Shown here piece by piece: positions 1 through 9,071 of a stretch of DNA of 64,000 bases. Within the stretch, counting starts at the first letter, position 1; each line of letters begins with the position of its first letter. The notes beneath the pieces were generated by a model. That model made no database searches. It had not been told where the DNA came from and worked only from the letters and a program-made list of their open reading frames with translations. The stretch covers positions 1-64,000 of the forward strand of contig JARLHI010000004.1 in assembly GCA_031292355.1 (NCBI GenBank), given 5' to 3'. This stretch comes from Candidatus Obscuribacterales bacterium (lineage in GTDB: Bacteria; Cyanobacteriota; Vampirovibrionia; Obscuribacterales; Obscuribacteraceae). The position numbers and the translations under genes were made by a program.

Positions 1-355
1 CACAGCGGGGTCAATTTTATTCGGTAGGATGCCTTTTGCCATGACAAAAGCATGATCCTTTCTTGTTCAAAAGGCCATCCTTGATTACTGCTTTTGAAAT
101 GAAATTTCCCTTACCACATCACGGGTACACCGAATACTTACCATCAGTCAGATAACTCTGCCGAAAGAAAGGCACCAGAGAATGCCAATTGAACGTCAAA
201 CTTTTCAAGAGAAAGCGGGCACAGCAAACTCTTGAAAAGTAAACTGAGACTTGCTATGCAAAATTCTTGGTCGATTGTAGTTTGAATCTGCATATTGAGC
301 TTTAAAGATGGTATAACGACCCCAGAAAGCCCTGGCCAGGATATTCTTAATACAT
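1..355. other. Leading intergenic stretch, no gene recognised
   Basis: No reading frame here has a convincing start, ribosome-binding site or recognisable product. The only long open frame runs antisense across the start of the next gene and looks like a shadow. The stretch is AT-rich and probably holds the promoter of the large gene that begins at 356, but I cannot point to a clear -35/-10 pair. Confidence 0.5.
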
Positions 356-2968
356 ATGAGTCTTGAACAAATTCAGCAAAATTACGCCGATTCAACCGGT
401 TTTGTAATGGATCGCACATGCAATCCGCCCAAAATACTAGGACAGGCCTTCTTAGTTTCGAAAAGTCGCGCTGTTACATGCGCCAGTGTTGTTTACAATT
501 ATCTTGAAGCCCCGTGGGCACTTGAAGTCGTTTTTCCGCATCCAGACATCGTCCTCGGTCTGAAGTCGATTGCTTTACACAATGAATTCGATAAAAAAGC
601 CGCCAGGGCCTGGTATTTGAATCAAACGGGCACTCCGGGCGAGCAACTTCTGTTACCGAACGACATGGCGTCGCTCGTCCTTGACGGCACGTTGCCAGAG
701 ATGGCGCCAGACAAAATAGGCGAACTTAATCGCGCTCTGACCATTCCTTTCAACTCAGAAAATGTTGCTGCCTCTGGAAATATCGCTGGACCGGAATTGC
801 TATCGGTTTTGACTGGCATCATTCAGTCACGCCGAACTGGTTTGTTAACGTTATTCGATGCGCGAAATATTCCAATTGGCCGCATACAGTTAAATCAAGG
901 ACATATCGAGAAAGTATTTTTTGGTGGCATCCTTGGTGAATTAGCGTTCTTTGAACTAATTTACCGCAATCCTTGCAACGGTTACGTTTTTCAAACTGAA
1001 ACAGATTTTCAGTGGGGCAATGTTCGAGACATCGTGGCACCGTCTGATGCACTGTGCGCCGAGGCAAACCGTCGGGTTGCAGAATTGCCCCAGATGCTCG
1101 CTTATCTTGGTGGTTCAGAAGTTCGCTATCAAAAAAGAATTGAATCAGTTGACCCTAGTTCAGTAAACGAGCAGGTACAGTGGCTGGTCGAACGGCTCTG
1201 GGAGAACCTTGATGGCTACATGGTTCTGGATAAACTATCCGAAAGAGTCGGTGCTGACACCTATACAGTTGCCCAGACTCTGCGAGAACTTTCAAATGGT
1301 GCCGCAATTTCAATGATCAATCGTGCTACGCCTTTTCATTGCAACGGTCAGCTTGGCACACCTTTAACTTCGCACACAGACTTCGAAGTGCACGCCTGGG
1401 ATCCCCTACAAGCGTTTTATCTGGACCCGCTATCAGGGAAAGGAGTCTGGGCTCAAGGTAATTTCTTTGGTGTGGCAAACGCTCTGCAACCCAAAAACAT
1501 GTTGCACACAATTGCATTGCCACCAAATATTCCAGGTTCGCTAATCCTCAAAGATTACAAACTAATCGGTGTTCACAGTGGTGCCCACGTACCGAAACCC
1601 GGTCAACCAGCACCACCAGTCAAGCTCTATCAGATGGTCTGGATGGGCGCACTGCTTGATTTGAGCACGAAAAAACTGCGCTCCAGTCTTGAAGAAGGGG
1701 CCGATCAGCAATCGACGATGACTCGTTTGCGAACCGATGAACCAGAAGCACTTGATCCCAATGCAGAAAAGCCACAGAAATTTGTTTGTCCCAGCTGTCA
1801 CACTACCAATACTCGCATAGGTCCATGTTTCAATTGCGGCACAATCATCGAAGCACCGATAGTCGATCCTGCTTCTGAAAGCAAATTGGCTCAATCTGCT
1901 GTCGGTCGACAAATTCTCGAAGTACAAAAAAAGACGGGCTTATCCACAAAAATGCTGGCCATCGGTGGTGGCATCATCGTCGCTATTCCGTTGTTATTTA
2001 TGACGATGTGTGGACAAACTCAGGCACCGCCAGCTCCAAGCATCAATCAAACAGCTGCAGATCTGCACAAAGTTCCGGATGGAACCATTCAGAATGCTGT
2101 GCAGTACGCCGGATTTACTGGCACTGCTATCCCAGGCTACTGGTTCACTGACACCACAGCCTTAACGGCTCCCGCCAAATCTTTCGGCATGGAATCGGAG
2201 CAAAGCAACAATAAAGTTCTATTCGTAATCATGGACGACATGGCGCCGATGAAAAACCTTCAAGCTTTCTCTGGCAAGGTGCCTTACCAGCCTGACCTGG
2301 TTAATGACGAACTTCTGACGCCAGACCAGGCCATGACCAGTTCTTTACTCGGCAGCGAAAAACTCGATATCTGGAATGGCTTCTATAAAGACGATAAGAA
2401 ACAGAGAATCAAGGTGCTCATCGGCGCCTTCCCATCACCCATACTGGGCAAAAGCGTACTGCTGGTCAGCCGCGCTCTCGACTCTTCAAAGCCATTCGAT
2501 CCACGAGCAACTCAATTTTTAGTTGACCAAATGGAAGTAGCTTTAAAAGACAGGGCCGACAATTCCGATACCAAAGCTTCTGTGAAATCTGGAGAGGAAG
2601 CGAAGCCAGAAAAAGAAGAGAAGAAGGAAGAGCGCAAAGTGGCGTCTGATGAAGATATTGACTCTTTCTGCGAAACCATTGCAACGTCCATTTTCGACAA
2701 AATGAAGCTGCCAGACGAAGTGCAGAAAGACGTCGAAGAAAAGCACTTTAAGAAGCTCAAATGCACACTAACGGTGGGTATCGATCCAGATGGCAACGTG
2801 AAGAAGCTCGAACTAACAAAATCGGCTGAAAACGACGCTGTCACAAACGCCTTGCAAAAAGCCGTTAACGCTTGCGCTCCTTTTGAAGACGCACCTCAAA
2901 CAAAAGACCCCCTCCTCACCGTTGTTGTCAAATTCACCGGCGATAAAGTTAAAGTAGAACGCCAGTAG
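356..2968 (+). CDS. Multidomain membrane-anchored protein: DUF4388-like domain, zinc ribbon, TM helix, TonB-like C-terminus
   Basis: 870 aa of unknown function. Residues about 145-245 resemble the DUF4388/PATAN domain found in bacterial signalling and gliding proteins (the segment around PELLSVLTG..RRTGLLTL). Residues about 478-495 form a four-cysteine zinc ribbon, CPSCH followed by CFNCG. One hydrophobic helix lies near 532-552, followed by an extracytoplasmic segment, a Lys/Glu-rich linker near 742-765, and a last ~95 residues that look like a TonB C-terminal fold (conserved GIDPDGNVKKLEL). Topology predicts a cytoplasmic N-terminus with the ribbon and an exported C-terminus. It starts at ATG 356, downstream of a weak SD, and a tRNA follows. 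Domain calls are by eye. The combination is unusual, and the biochemical role cannot be inferred. Confidence 0.8.
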   Translation: MSLEQIQQNYADSTGFVMDRTCNPPKILGQAFLVSKSRAVTCASVVYNYLEAPWALEVVFPHPDIVLGLKSIALHNEFDKKAARAWYLNQTGTPGEQLLLPNDMASLVLDGTLPEMAPDKIGELNRALTIPFNSENVAASGNIAGPELLSVLTGIIQSRRTGLLTLFDARNIPIGRIQLNQGHIEKVFFGGILGELAFFELIYRNPCNGYVFQTETDFQWGNVRDIVAPSDALCAEANRRVAELPQMLAYLGGSEVRYQKRIESVDPSSVNEQVQWLVERLWENLDGYMVLDKLSERVGADTYTVAQTLRELSNGAAISMINRATPFHCNGQLGTPLTSHTDFEVHAWDPLQAFYLDPLSGKGVWAQGNFFGVANALQPKNMLHTIALPPNIPGSLILKDYKLIGVHSGAHVPKPGQPAPPVKLYQMVWMGALLDLSTKKLRSSLEEGADQQSTMTRLRTDEPEALDPNAEKPQKFVCPSCHTTNTRIGPCFNCGTIIEAPIVDPASESKLAQSAVGRQILEVQKKTGLSTKMLAIGGGIIVAIPLLFMTMCGQTQAPPAPSINQTAADLHKVPDGTIQNAVQYAGFTGTAIPGYWFTDTTALTAPAKSFGMESEQSNNKVLFVIMDDMAPMKNLQAFSGKVPYQPDLVNDELLTPDQAMTSSLLGSEKLDIWNGFYKDDKKQRIKVLIGAFPSPILGKSVLLVSRALDSSKPFDPRATQFLVDQMEVALKDRADNSDTKASVKSGEEAKPEKEEKKEERKVASDEDIDSFCETIATSIFDKMKLPDEVQKDVEEKHFKKLKCTLTVGIDPDGNVKKLELTKSAENDAVTNALQKAVNACAPFEDAPQTKDPLLTVVVKFTGDKVKVERQ

Positions 2969-3078
2969 TTCAGGCTGAACTTAATATCGGCGCCTTCTTG
3001 AAAACAAAGGCTTTGAAGTGAGATGGTCGATCTCCTATAATTGTCCTTTGATGACGTCAAAAGCGATGTCATCGATTT

Positions 3079-3154
<76 letters not shown>

Positions 3155-3329
3155 TTTTTAAAACTCAATATCACCAAGGGAAACACTTAAGAGTCTTAAG
3201 TGCATTTCTTTTATTGACGCCTAAGAAAACCTAGGGTTTTCTCCCTGTTTAATCAAGAGCTGTTGCACCATAATTGCGTCGTTGCCTAGGCGACAATTTC
3301 TATGCAGCTCGATTTGGCGTGGAGGCCTG

Positions 3330-3803
3330 ATGAACTTCGATATCAAAAGCGGTTTGAGCAAATTGACTTTGAGCTGTCTCGTTCTTACTGCAGTCTCCAC
3401 TTCTGCTCACGCTCAAAACGCACACAAGTATCAAACACCGCTAGACATCGAGCTATTAGATAGCGCTCCTGTCGTCAACAATTTGCGGCAGCGGTCGACA
3501 GTCGAGCATATGATTATTCACGTCGGTCATTCCGAAGCCGGATTAGATCCCCAGCCAGAGATGATTTGCCCGACGGCCAAATCACCAACAATTCAAGAAT
3601 GGCCAAGTCAATCGACAAAGATTTATGCAACACGTCCAGTAGCAGTAATCAGTCAACATGCTCCAGTCAAAGTACAATCAGCCTCGCATCAGAGTTTCAC
3701 AGCAATTAAAAGCAAACCTGTGCCCATAGCCAGCGCTTACCCTTTTTATACAGGCAGCAGCTCCTACACCACTGGCGGCAAGATAAGCGCTCAATATAAA
3801 TAA
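3330..3803 (+). CDS. Small secreted protein, unknown function
   Basis: 157 aa. The start is ATG 3330, chosen because GGAGG (3321-3325) sits five bases upstream and because a standard signal peptide follows at once: basic start, hydrophobic core, cleavage after AHA near residue 29. A longer frame from 3282 would bury the signal peptide. The mature part has no recognisable domain. It is rich in Ser, Gln, Pro and Thr and ends in a Tyr/Ser/Gly-rich tail, which suggests an unstructured envelope protein. It converges with the DUF4239 gene only ten bases downstream. Confidence 0.65.
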   Translation: MNFDIKSGLSKLTLSCLVLTAVSTSAHAQNAHKYQTPLDIELLDSAPVVNNLRQRSTVEHMIIHVGHSEAGLDPQPEMICPTAKSPTIQEWPSQSTKIYATRPVAVISQHAPVKVQSASHQSFTAIKSKPVPIASAYPFYTGSSSYTTGGKISAQYK

Positions 3804-3812
3804 GCGATCTTG

Positions 3813-4619
3813 CTACTTAACGACCGGTTGTGCCACCGGAGTATCGTGTAAAAACCTTGACGGTGTATCTGGATTATTGAACATCTTCAGCTTGAGCAAA
3901 GCAAAAGCGTCAGGCTGAATTTGCAATTCTCCGCTAAACGGCGAGCTATAGGCGGCCAATAGCCAGATGTTCAAGCCAAGACTAATTGCAATCAGCGCCG
4001 TCATGACGGTGTGCAATTTTCCCAGTTTGGCAGCAAAAAAGTACGTGAACAAAACTGTAATGATGGCACCAGCGGTGATTGCAATCCAAATTGCTAATTG
4101 CAAATGAACAGTACAGGCCATTCCACGACTGCGCCTGGCCTGACCGAATTGCTGCATCGCCTGAACCATTCCTTGATGCAAATTCACTTCGCGATCGTTA
4201 ACGGGATTTACAGCCACTGCTGCTTCCCACAATTGTTGATAAACATCCCAGGTGATATCGCTCATGTGACCATTCTGCATTGCTGGCCACTCTTCTTTCA
4301 TCACACTATCAGCGTATTGCCTGCACAAAACTCTAACCCGGACTCGATCTTCCTTTTCAAAACCGCGAGCGATACGAAAAACATCACCAAGCGAATTAGC
4401 TTCGGCAGACACCTGCGTTTTGACATCATGATAGCTATCGATTGAATTGGCGACAAGCAAACCCAATAGCACTGAAAATAATGTACCGACGACGCCCAGC
4501 ATGGCTTCCACCACGCCTTGATGCGGTTCGAAGTCATGTTTTACCCAGCGTTGCACAACGACTTGTCCGCAGACCGTCAGCACAACTAGCCCAGTAATTA
4601 TAAGAACCGTAAATGTCAT
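3813..4619 (-). CDS. DUF4239 (bestrophin-like) membrane protein
   Basis: 268 aa. Hydrophobic helices lie near residues 3-22, 40-62, 172-197 and 203-223, with a soluble helical segment between the two pairs. The sequence ANSLGDVFRIARGFE after TM2 and the basic YADSVMKEEWPAM region match the DUF4239 family, which is distantly bestrophin-like. No biochemical role is established for the family; ion conduction is only a structural analogy. It is divergent from hemH and convergent with the small secreted protein. Confidence 0.75.
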   Translation of the reverse strand: MTFTVLIITGLVVLTVCGQVVVQRWVKHDFEPHQGVVEAMLGVVGTLFSVLLGLLVANSIDSYHDVKTQVSAEANSLGDVFRIARGFEKEDRVRVRVLCRQYADSVMKEEWPAMQNGHMSDITWDVYQQLWEAAVAVNPVNDREVNLHQGMVQAMQQFGQARRSRGMACTVHLQLAIWIAITAGAIITVLFTYFFAAKLGKLHTVMTALIAISLGLNIWLLAAYSSPFSGELQIQPDAFALLKLKMFNNPDTPSRFLHDTPVAQPVVK

Positions 4620-4714
4620 TTGACTCCTTTTCAGTCAGCCGCCAAGAGGCCACGTGGAAATTCAGTATAATGCGCCTCAGCTGCGAAAAAGGATGCAAAG
4701 AGGAAACCCGTTTA

Positions 4715-5824
4715 ATGACCAACGAGACGATAGCTCAGAATCCTGAAACCAAACAGTCCAGTACGATGCCAAATAGCGCCTTTTCAACCAGCGGTTATGA
4801 TGCCATTCTCCTTCTATCTTTCGGCGGTCCCGAAGGCAAGGATGAAGTCATTCCTTTTTTAGAAAATGTTTTGCGCGGAAAAAACGTCCCACGCGAACGC
4901 ATGGAGGCTGTCGCCCATCATTACGATCTTTTCGATGGCGTCAGCCCCATTAACGGACATTGTCGTGAACTAATAAAAGCACTCAAAGCAGAACTGGAAA
5001 ATTCAAATATCGATTTACCAGTATTCTGGGGCAATCGAAACTGGCACCCAATGCTTGCCGATACTTTGCTCGACATGAAAAATAAAGGTGTGAAAAAAGC
5101 CCTTGCTTTCGTCACCTCGGCATACAGCTCATATTCGAGTTGCAGGCAGTATCTTGAAGATATCGAAAAAGCACAAAAGGAAGTAGGTGTTGGCGCACCA
5201 CAAGTCGATAAAATTCGCGCCTTTTACAATCATCCCAAATTCATCGAAACCAATCGTAAGAACCTTGAAGACACACTCAACACAATTGTTCCTGAAAAAC
5301 GACAAGCCACTCACATCGCTTTTACAGCACACAGCATTCCTAAATCTATGTCTGACAATTGCGCTTACGAGCAACAGCTGAATGAGACGGCCACACGTTT
5401 AGCACAAGCACTCAATCACACTCACTGGCAAATGGTTTATCAAAGTCGCAGTGGTCCGCCGACACAACCTTGGCTCGAGCCAGATATTTGCGATCATCTA
5501 AAAGCATTGCGCGCTCAAGATGTAGAAAATGTTGTGATTGCTCCCATTGGTTTTCTGTGCGATCACATGGAAGTAATTTATGACCTGGATGTCGAGGCTA
5601 AAAAGCTGAGCGAAGAAATCGGACTGTCGCTTGTGCGTGTCAAAACACCAGGCACCGACGCATTATTTGTGGAAATGATCAAAGACTTGATTGTTGAACG
5701 GCTGGACCCAGATAAGCCAAAAGCCGCAGCCGGGAACAGCGGCCCTCGTGAAAATTTCTGTGCTCCTGATTGTTGTCCTTCTGGACGTCCTGCAATGCCT
5801 GCAGGATCTTCCGCTCGTCCTTAA
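4715..5824 (+). CDS. hemH: Ferrochelatase
   Basis: 369 aa. Ferrochelatase inserts Fe2+ into a porphyrin to make haem. The N-terminus has the family segment AILLLSFGGPEG. The middle shows GNRNWHP, ALAFVTSAYSS, and the active-site histidine in FTAHSIP; a SRSGPPTQPWLEP segment and an acidic DLDVE motif follow. ATG 4715 is chosen over an upstream frame because AAAGAGGA precedes it and homology begins soon after. The last ~25 residues carry clustered cysteines (NFCAPDCCPS), reminiscent of cysteine-rich C-termini of some ferrochelatases that bind [2Fe-2S], but the spacing should be compared with those before saying so. The haem would serve the c-type cytochrome and CcsA/CcsB genes elsewhere in the window. 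Confidence 0.93.
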   Translation: MTNETIAQNPETKQSSTMPNSAFSTSGYDAILLLSFGGPEGKDEVIPFLENVLRGKNVPRERMEAVAHHYDLFDGVSPINGHCRELIKALKAELENSNIDLPVFWGNRNWHPMLADTLLDMKNKGVKKALAFVTSAYSSYSSCRQYLEDIEKAQKEVGVGAPQVDKIRAFYNHPKFIETNRKNLEDTLNTIVPEKRQATHIAFTAHSIPKSMSDNCAYEQQLNETATRLAQALNHTHWQMVYQSRSGPPTQPWLEPDICDHLKALRAQDVENVVIAPIGFLCDHMEVIYDLDVEAKKLSEEIGLSLVRVKTPGTDALFVEMIKDLIVERLDPDKPKAAAGNSGPRENFCAPDCCPSGRPAMPAGSSARP

Positions 5825-5857
5825 AAATTAAGCCTTATGACCGGATTTGCAGTAGTT

Positions 5858-6487
5858 TTATTCAAGTCCACCGTATTGCCGAACCAAATCTGCCATTTCG
5901 ACATTACCTGCAGCCTGCAAGTTTTCAAATACGCCCTGACGGTCTTCAACTGCTCTATTTTGACTAACTTTCCACTTACCTTCAAGATGGTCGACCTTGA
6001 TTTCAATGCCTACAATCGCTTTTATTTGAGCATCAATGAACTTCTCAGGGGCATCGCTCACCTTCCACGGGAGGCTACTCCCGGCTTCCTGCTCATTTGT
6101 CAGTGCTGTTATTTGAGTCTTCAACCATAGCGCATCGTCGATGACGCGAGCGACACCACGCGCCTGAACCATTGCATAATTCCATGTGGGCACAACCATG
6201 CCGTGCTCTTCTTTCGATGGATACCATTTTGGCGATACATAAGCATTTGGTCCCTGAAACACGACCAGAATTTGTTGACCGTCAATACTTTGCCAGTGCG
6301 GATTTGCTCGGGCTAGATGCGCTTGCAGACTACCAAATTTTGAACCATCATCTACAAGATGGAAAGGAATAGAAGTAGCGAGCGGCCCCTCTACACCATT
6401 TGAAACAAGTAGCCCGAGCGGATTTGACTGAACAAGTGAGTGCAGAACATCCAACCGCTCTTCTTGAAAATATTGTGGTGTGTACAT
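5858..6487 (-). CDS. PaiB-like FMN-binding protein
   Basis: 209 aa, full length for the PaiB/FMN-binding negative regulator family (split-barrel flavin fold). Diagnostic segments are the N-terminal MYTPQYF, GPLATSIPFHL, LQAHLARANPHW, QGPNAYVSPKWYPSK and PTWNYAMVQARG. In Bacillus, PaiB represses protease and sporulation genes; in most bacteria the function is untested. It converges with hemH, the two stops lying 33 bases apart. Confidence 0.88.
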   Translation of the reverse strand: MYTPQYFQEERLDVLHSLVQSNPLGLLVSNGVEGPLATSIPFHLVDDGSKFGSLQAHLARANPHWQSIDGQQILVVFQGPNAYVSPKWYPSKEEHGMVVPTWNYAMVQARGVARVIDDALWLKTQITALTNEQEAGSSLPWKVSDAPEKFIDAQIKAIVGIEIKVDHLEGKWKVSQNRAVEDRQGVFENLQAAGNVEMADLVRQYGGLE

Positions 6488-6567
6488 AAGCGTCGCCTCA
6501 ATTTAGCGCAAGCAAAACCAGCAACCGACAAGGAGTCGACTGCAGGATGGTATGCGAGCCAGTAAGA

Positions 6568-6996
6568 TCACTTTGGCGCTTTGGCACCGGGAGCATCTGG
6601 TTTCATTTGAGCGCGTTGTTCTGGCGTCAGCACTTGCATTTGCTGGATTTGATTTTGCAAAACGGCATTAGCCATGTTGTTTGTGGCGGTATTCAACTCG
6701 GTCTGCAATGATTGCAATTTATCGGAATCTATTTTGGCTTCAGTTAGCGAAGTCAATACAGCCATGCGCTTCGTTTCCAGTGTGGGCATTGCTTCTTGTA
6801 GTTTGCTCAGCAACTGAGTTGAAAGAGCCTGCAGCTTCTTCTCCTGGTCGGGAGTCAAAGCATACTTACCAGTCAAGCGATCGAAACCACCGCCACCTGG
6901 AGCGGGGCCGCCTTGGGCCGCTGGCTGACTGATGGCCGGCAATGCCAGCATTAAAGTAGCTGCTGAAAGCACTATTAAACGTCGCAAAATCATCAT
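6568..6996 (-). CDS. Small periplasmic Spy/CpxP-like helical protein
   Basis: 142 aa with a signal peptide (RRLIVLSAATLMLALPAIS, cleavage near residue 24), a Gly/Pro-rich linker, then amphipathic helices containing YALTPDQEKKLQAL and QVLTPEQRAQM. The paired LTPxQ motifs are the hallmark of the Spy/CpxP/LTxxQ family of periplasmic chaperones and stress sensors. Family membership rests on these motifs and size. It stands alone upstream of the kdpD-like gene in the same orientation, with a short gap. Confidence 0.65.
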   Translation of the reverse strand: MMILRRLIVLSAATLMLALPAISQPAAQGGPAPGGGGFDRLTGKYALTPDQEKKLQALSTQLLSKLQEAMPTLETKRMAVLTSLTEAKIDSDKLQSLQTELNTATNNMANAVLQNQIQQMQVLTPEQRAQMKPDAPGAKAPK

Positions 6997-7062
6997 CGTC
7001 TCCTCGAATCAACTGGAGTATGTTAACAAATTAAATGGACGTGATCTGACGCTTGCTAATAA

Positions 7063-9045
7063 CTAAGCATTCTGAACCTGACCGATTGCTTGAGCGAGCT
7101 GTTCAGAAAGCATGGCTCTTTCCACAGCGAGGGCGATTTGACCAATGAACGTTTCCATTAGATGAGACTCTTCCAACGTCAGCGCATTAGATACATCTTT
7201 GAGCATAATGCCAATCACACCAACGGTCCCAATCGCGCCGCGCATAGGTTGATAGAGACCACGGGCTCCAGGCAATGTAGTACTGCCGTGCCCAGCACTT
7301 TGATCGTTTATGAACACCCATTGCGCGACCCCAAGCTCTTTGGCATCCACGTCGTAAGTGCTCAGCTCTTTTAACTCCACCAGCTTTCGAGTCCCATCCT
7401 TGAGAAAGACAGCGGTTTCGCATGAAAACACTTCATTAAAATGCCGCAGAGATGCTTTGAGCACCCCTTCTTTAGTGAGAGCCGATGCCTGTTCACGCGA
7501 CATGGCGTACAGAGCCGATGTATGGCGTTCTCTCAAACGCGCCATTTCCGCTTGCTTTTTGATAGTCGAGGTCATCGTACTCAAAACCAATGCTGTCAAA
7601 AGCATTACAGAAAGAGTCAACAAATATTCTGTGTCGGTTACTGAAAAAGACCAGTAAGGCGGAATAAATAGAAAGTCAAAGCACAACACACTGAGAATAC
7701 TGGAAAATATCGAAGGTCCTCTACCCCAGCGCGTCGCGACCACTACAACCGCCAGCTGTAGAATCATTACTAAATTGACCAGGCGCAAATAAGGGAACAG
7801 AACGGTGTCGAGAGCAGTCGCTGCAGCCACCACAGACAGTGCATAGAGATAAGGTGCAACCAGAAACTTTTGCTTTTGAAAAACGGTTCCGCCTTCGGCT
7901 ACTGAAGCGTCTCCTGTGATTACATAAACATCAATATTGCCGCTTTGCCGAATCAGTGTGTCGACAACCGACCCAAATAATTGTTCACGCCACCTCGCTT
8001 TGGCTGGTTTACCAATAATGATTTTGGAAATATTCTGACGCCTGGCGAACGAAATTATTTCATCTGTGATATTCGTTCCAGTCAACGTCGCGGTCTGCGA
8101 GCCCAGTTGCTCTGCCAGCCTAAGCGTTCTTGTCACACGATCTTGCTGCAATTTCGGTAATTGTGAATAAGTCGGCGTTTCAACGTTGATGGTGAACCAT
8201 TGTGCATGCAGTCCAGAAGCCATTCGTCTGGCCGCGCGCACAAGCCGATAACCGAGCGGATGGGGACCAATACAAACAAGAATTCGTTCAGAGGCCGGCC
8301 ACACATTATGTACCAGTTCTGCACTGCGATACTTCTGCATTTGCGCATCCACGCGCTCAGCTGTTAAACGCAGTGAAAGCTCTCTTAAGGCAATCAAATT
8401 GCCCTTGCGAAAAAAATTCTCCAGTGCAACTTTGCTTTGCTCTGGAAGATAAACCTTTCCCTCTTCCATACGCTGAATTAATTCGTCAGGTGTAAGATCA
8501 ATTAGAACAATTTCGTAGGCCTTGTCGAAAAACGAGTCAGGGACCGTTTCTTTGACCGTAACACCGGTAATCTGAGCGACAATATCGTTAGCACTTTCTA
8601 CGTGCTGCACGTTCATCGCTGTATAAACGCTGATACCAGCTTCTAGTAACTCTTCGACGTCTTGCCACCGCTTTTCGTGCCTAGAGCCAGGGGCATTAGT
8701 ATGAGCCAGCTCGTCAACTAAAATCAAAGTTGGATGTCGCTCAAGCGCGCCGTCTAGATCGAACTCCTCGAAAGTAGTACCTTTATATTCAACTTTCAAA
8801 GGCGGCAATACTGTGATGCCATCGAGGAGTGCTTCGGTGTCCTTGCGCCCATGAGTGACAACGCAACCGGCAATGACATCTACGCCATCGTGTAATAACT
8901 TTCTGGCAGACAACAACATTTCGTAGGTCTTGCCTACTCCAGCATTGGCCCCGAAGAATATTTTCAGCCGCCCTCTGTCGCGCTCGGCTTCTTCCTCTTG
9001 CAGACGAGCCAAAATGTCTTCGGGGTCTGGACGCTCGGTCGACAC
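7063..9045 (-). CDS. kdpD: KdpD-type potassium/turgor sensor lacking the histidine kinase transmitter
   Basis: 660 aa. Order: KdpD domain (about 25-235; Walker A in GANAGVGKTY and conserved DELAHTNAPGSRH), a universal-stress-type domain (about 250-375), four membrane helices of the DUF4118 region (about 395-500), then a GAF domain (about 520-650). The protein stops there: no HisKA H-box and no HATPase N/G boxes, whereas E. coli KdpD (894 aa) continues into both. GTG 9045 is preceded by GAAGGAG. It lies 26 bases downstream of secreted paralogue A in the same orientation, so the two are likely co-transcribed. The transmitter role may be supplied by the separate kinase at 17919-19532. Confidence 0.9.
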   Translation of the reverse strand: MSTERPDPEDILARLQEEEAERDRGRLKIFFGANAGVGKTYEMLLSARKLLHDGVDVIAGCVVTHGRKDTEALLDGITVLPPLKVEYKGTTFEEFDLDGALERHPTLILVDELAHTNAPGSRHEKRWQDVEELLEAGISVYTAMNVQHVESANDIVAQITGVTVKETVPDSFFDKAYEIVLIDLTPDELIQRMEEGKVYLPEQSKVALENFFRKGNLIALRELSLRLTAERVDAQMQKYRSAELVHNVWPASERILVCIGPHPLGYRLVRAARRMASGLHAQWFTINVETPTYSQLPKLQQDRVTRTLRLAEQLGSQTATLTGTNITDEIISFARRQNISKIIIGKPAKARWREQLFGSVVDTLIRQSGNIDVYVITGDASVAEGGTVFQKQKFLVAPYLYALSVVAAATALDTVLFPYLRLVNLVMILQLAVVVVATRWGRGPSIFSSILSVLCFDFLFIPPYWSFSVTDTEYLLTLSVMLLTALVLSTMTSTIKKQAEMARLRERHTSALYAMSREQASALTKEGVLKASLRHFNEVFSCETAVFLKDGTRKLVELKELSTYDVDAKELGVAQWVFINDQSAGHGSTTLPGARGLYQPMRGAIGTVGVIGIMLKDVSNALTLEESHLMETFIGQIALAVERAMLSEQLAQAIGQVQNA

Positions 9046-9071
9046 TTCTAGCTCCTTCGTTTGTTTCTATT

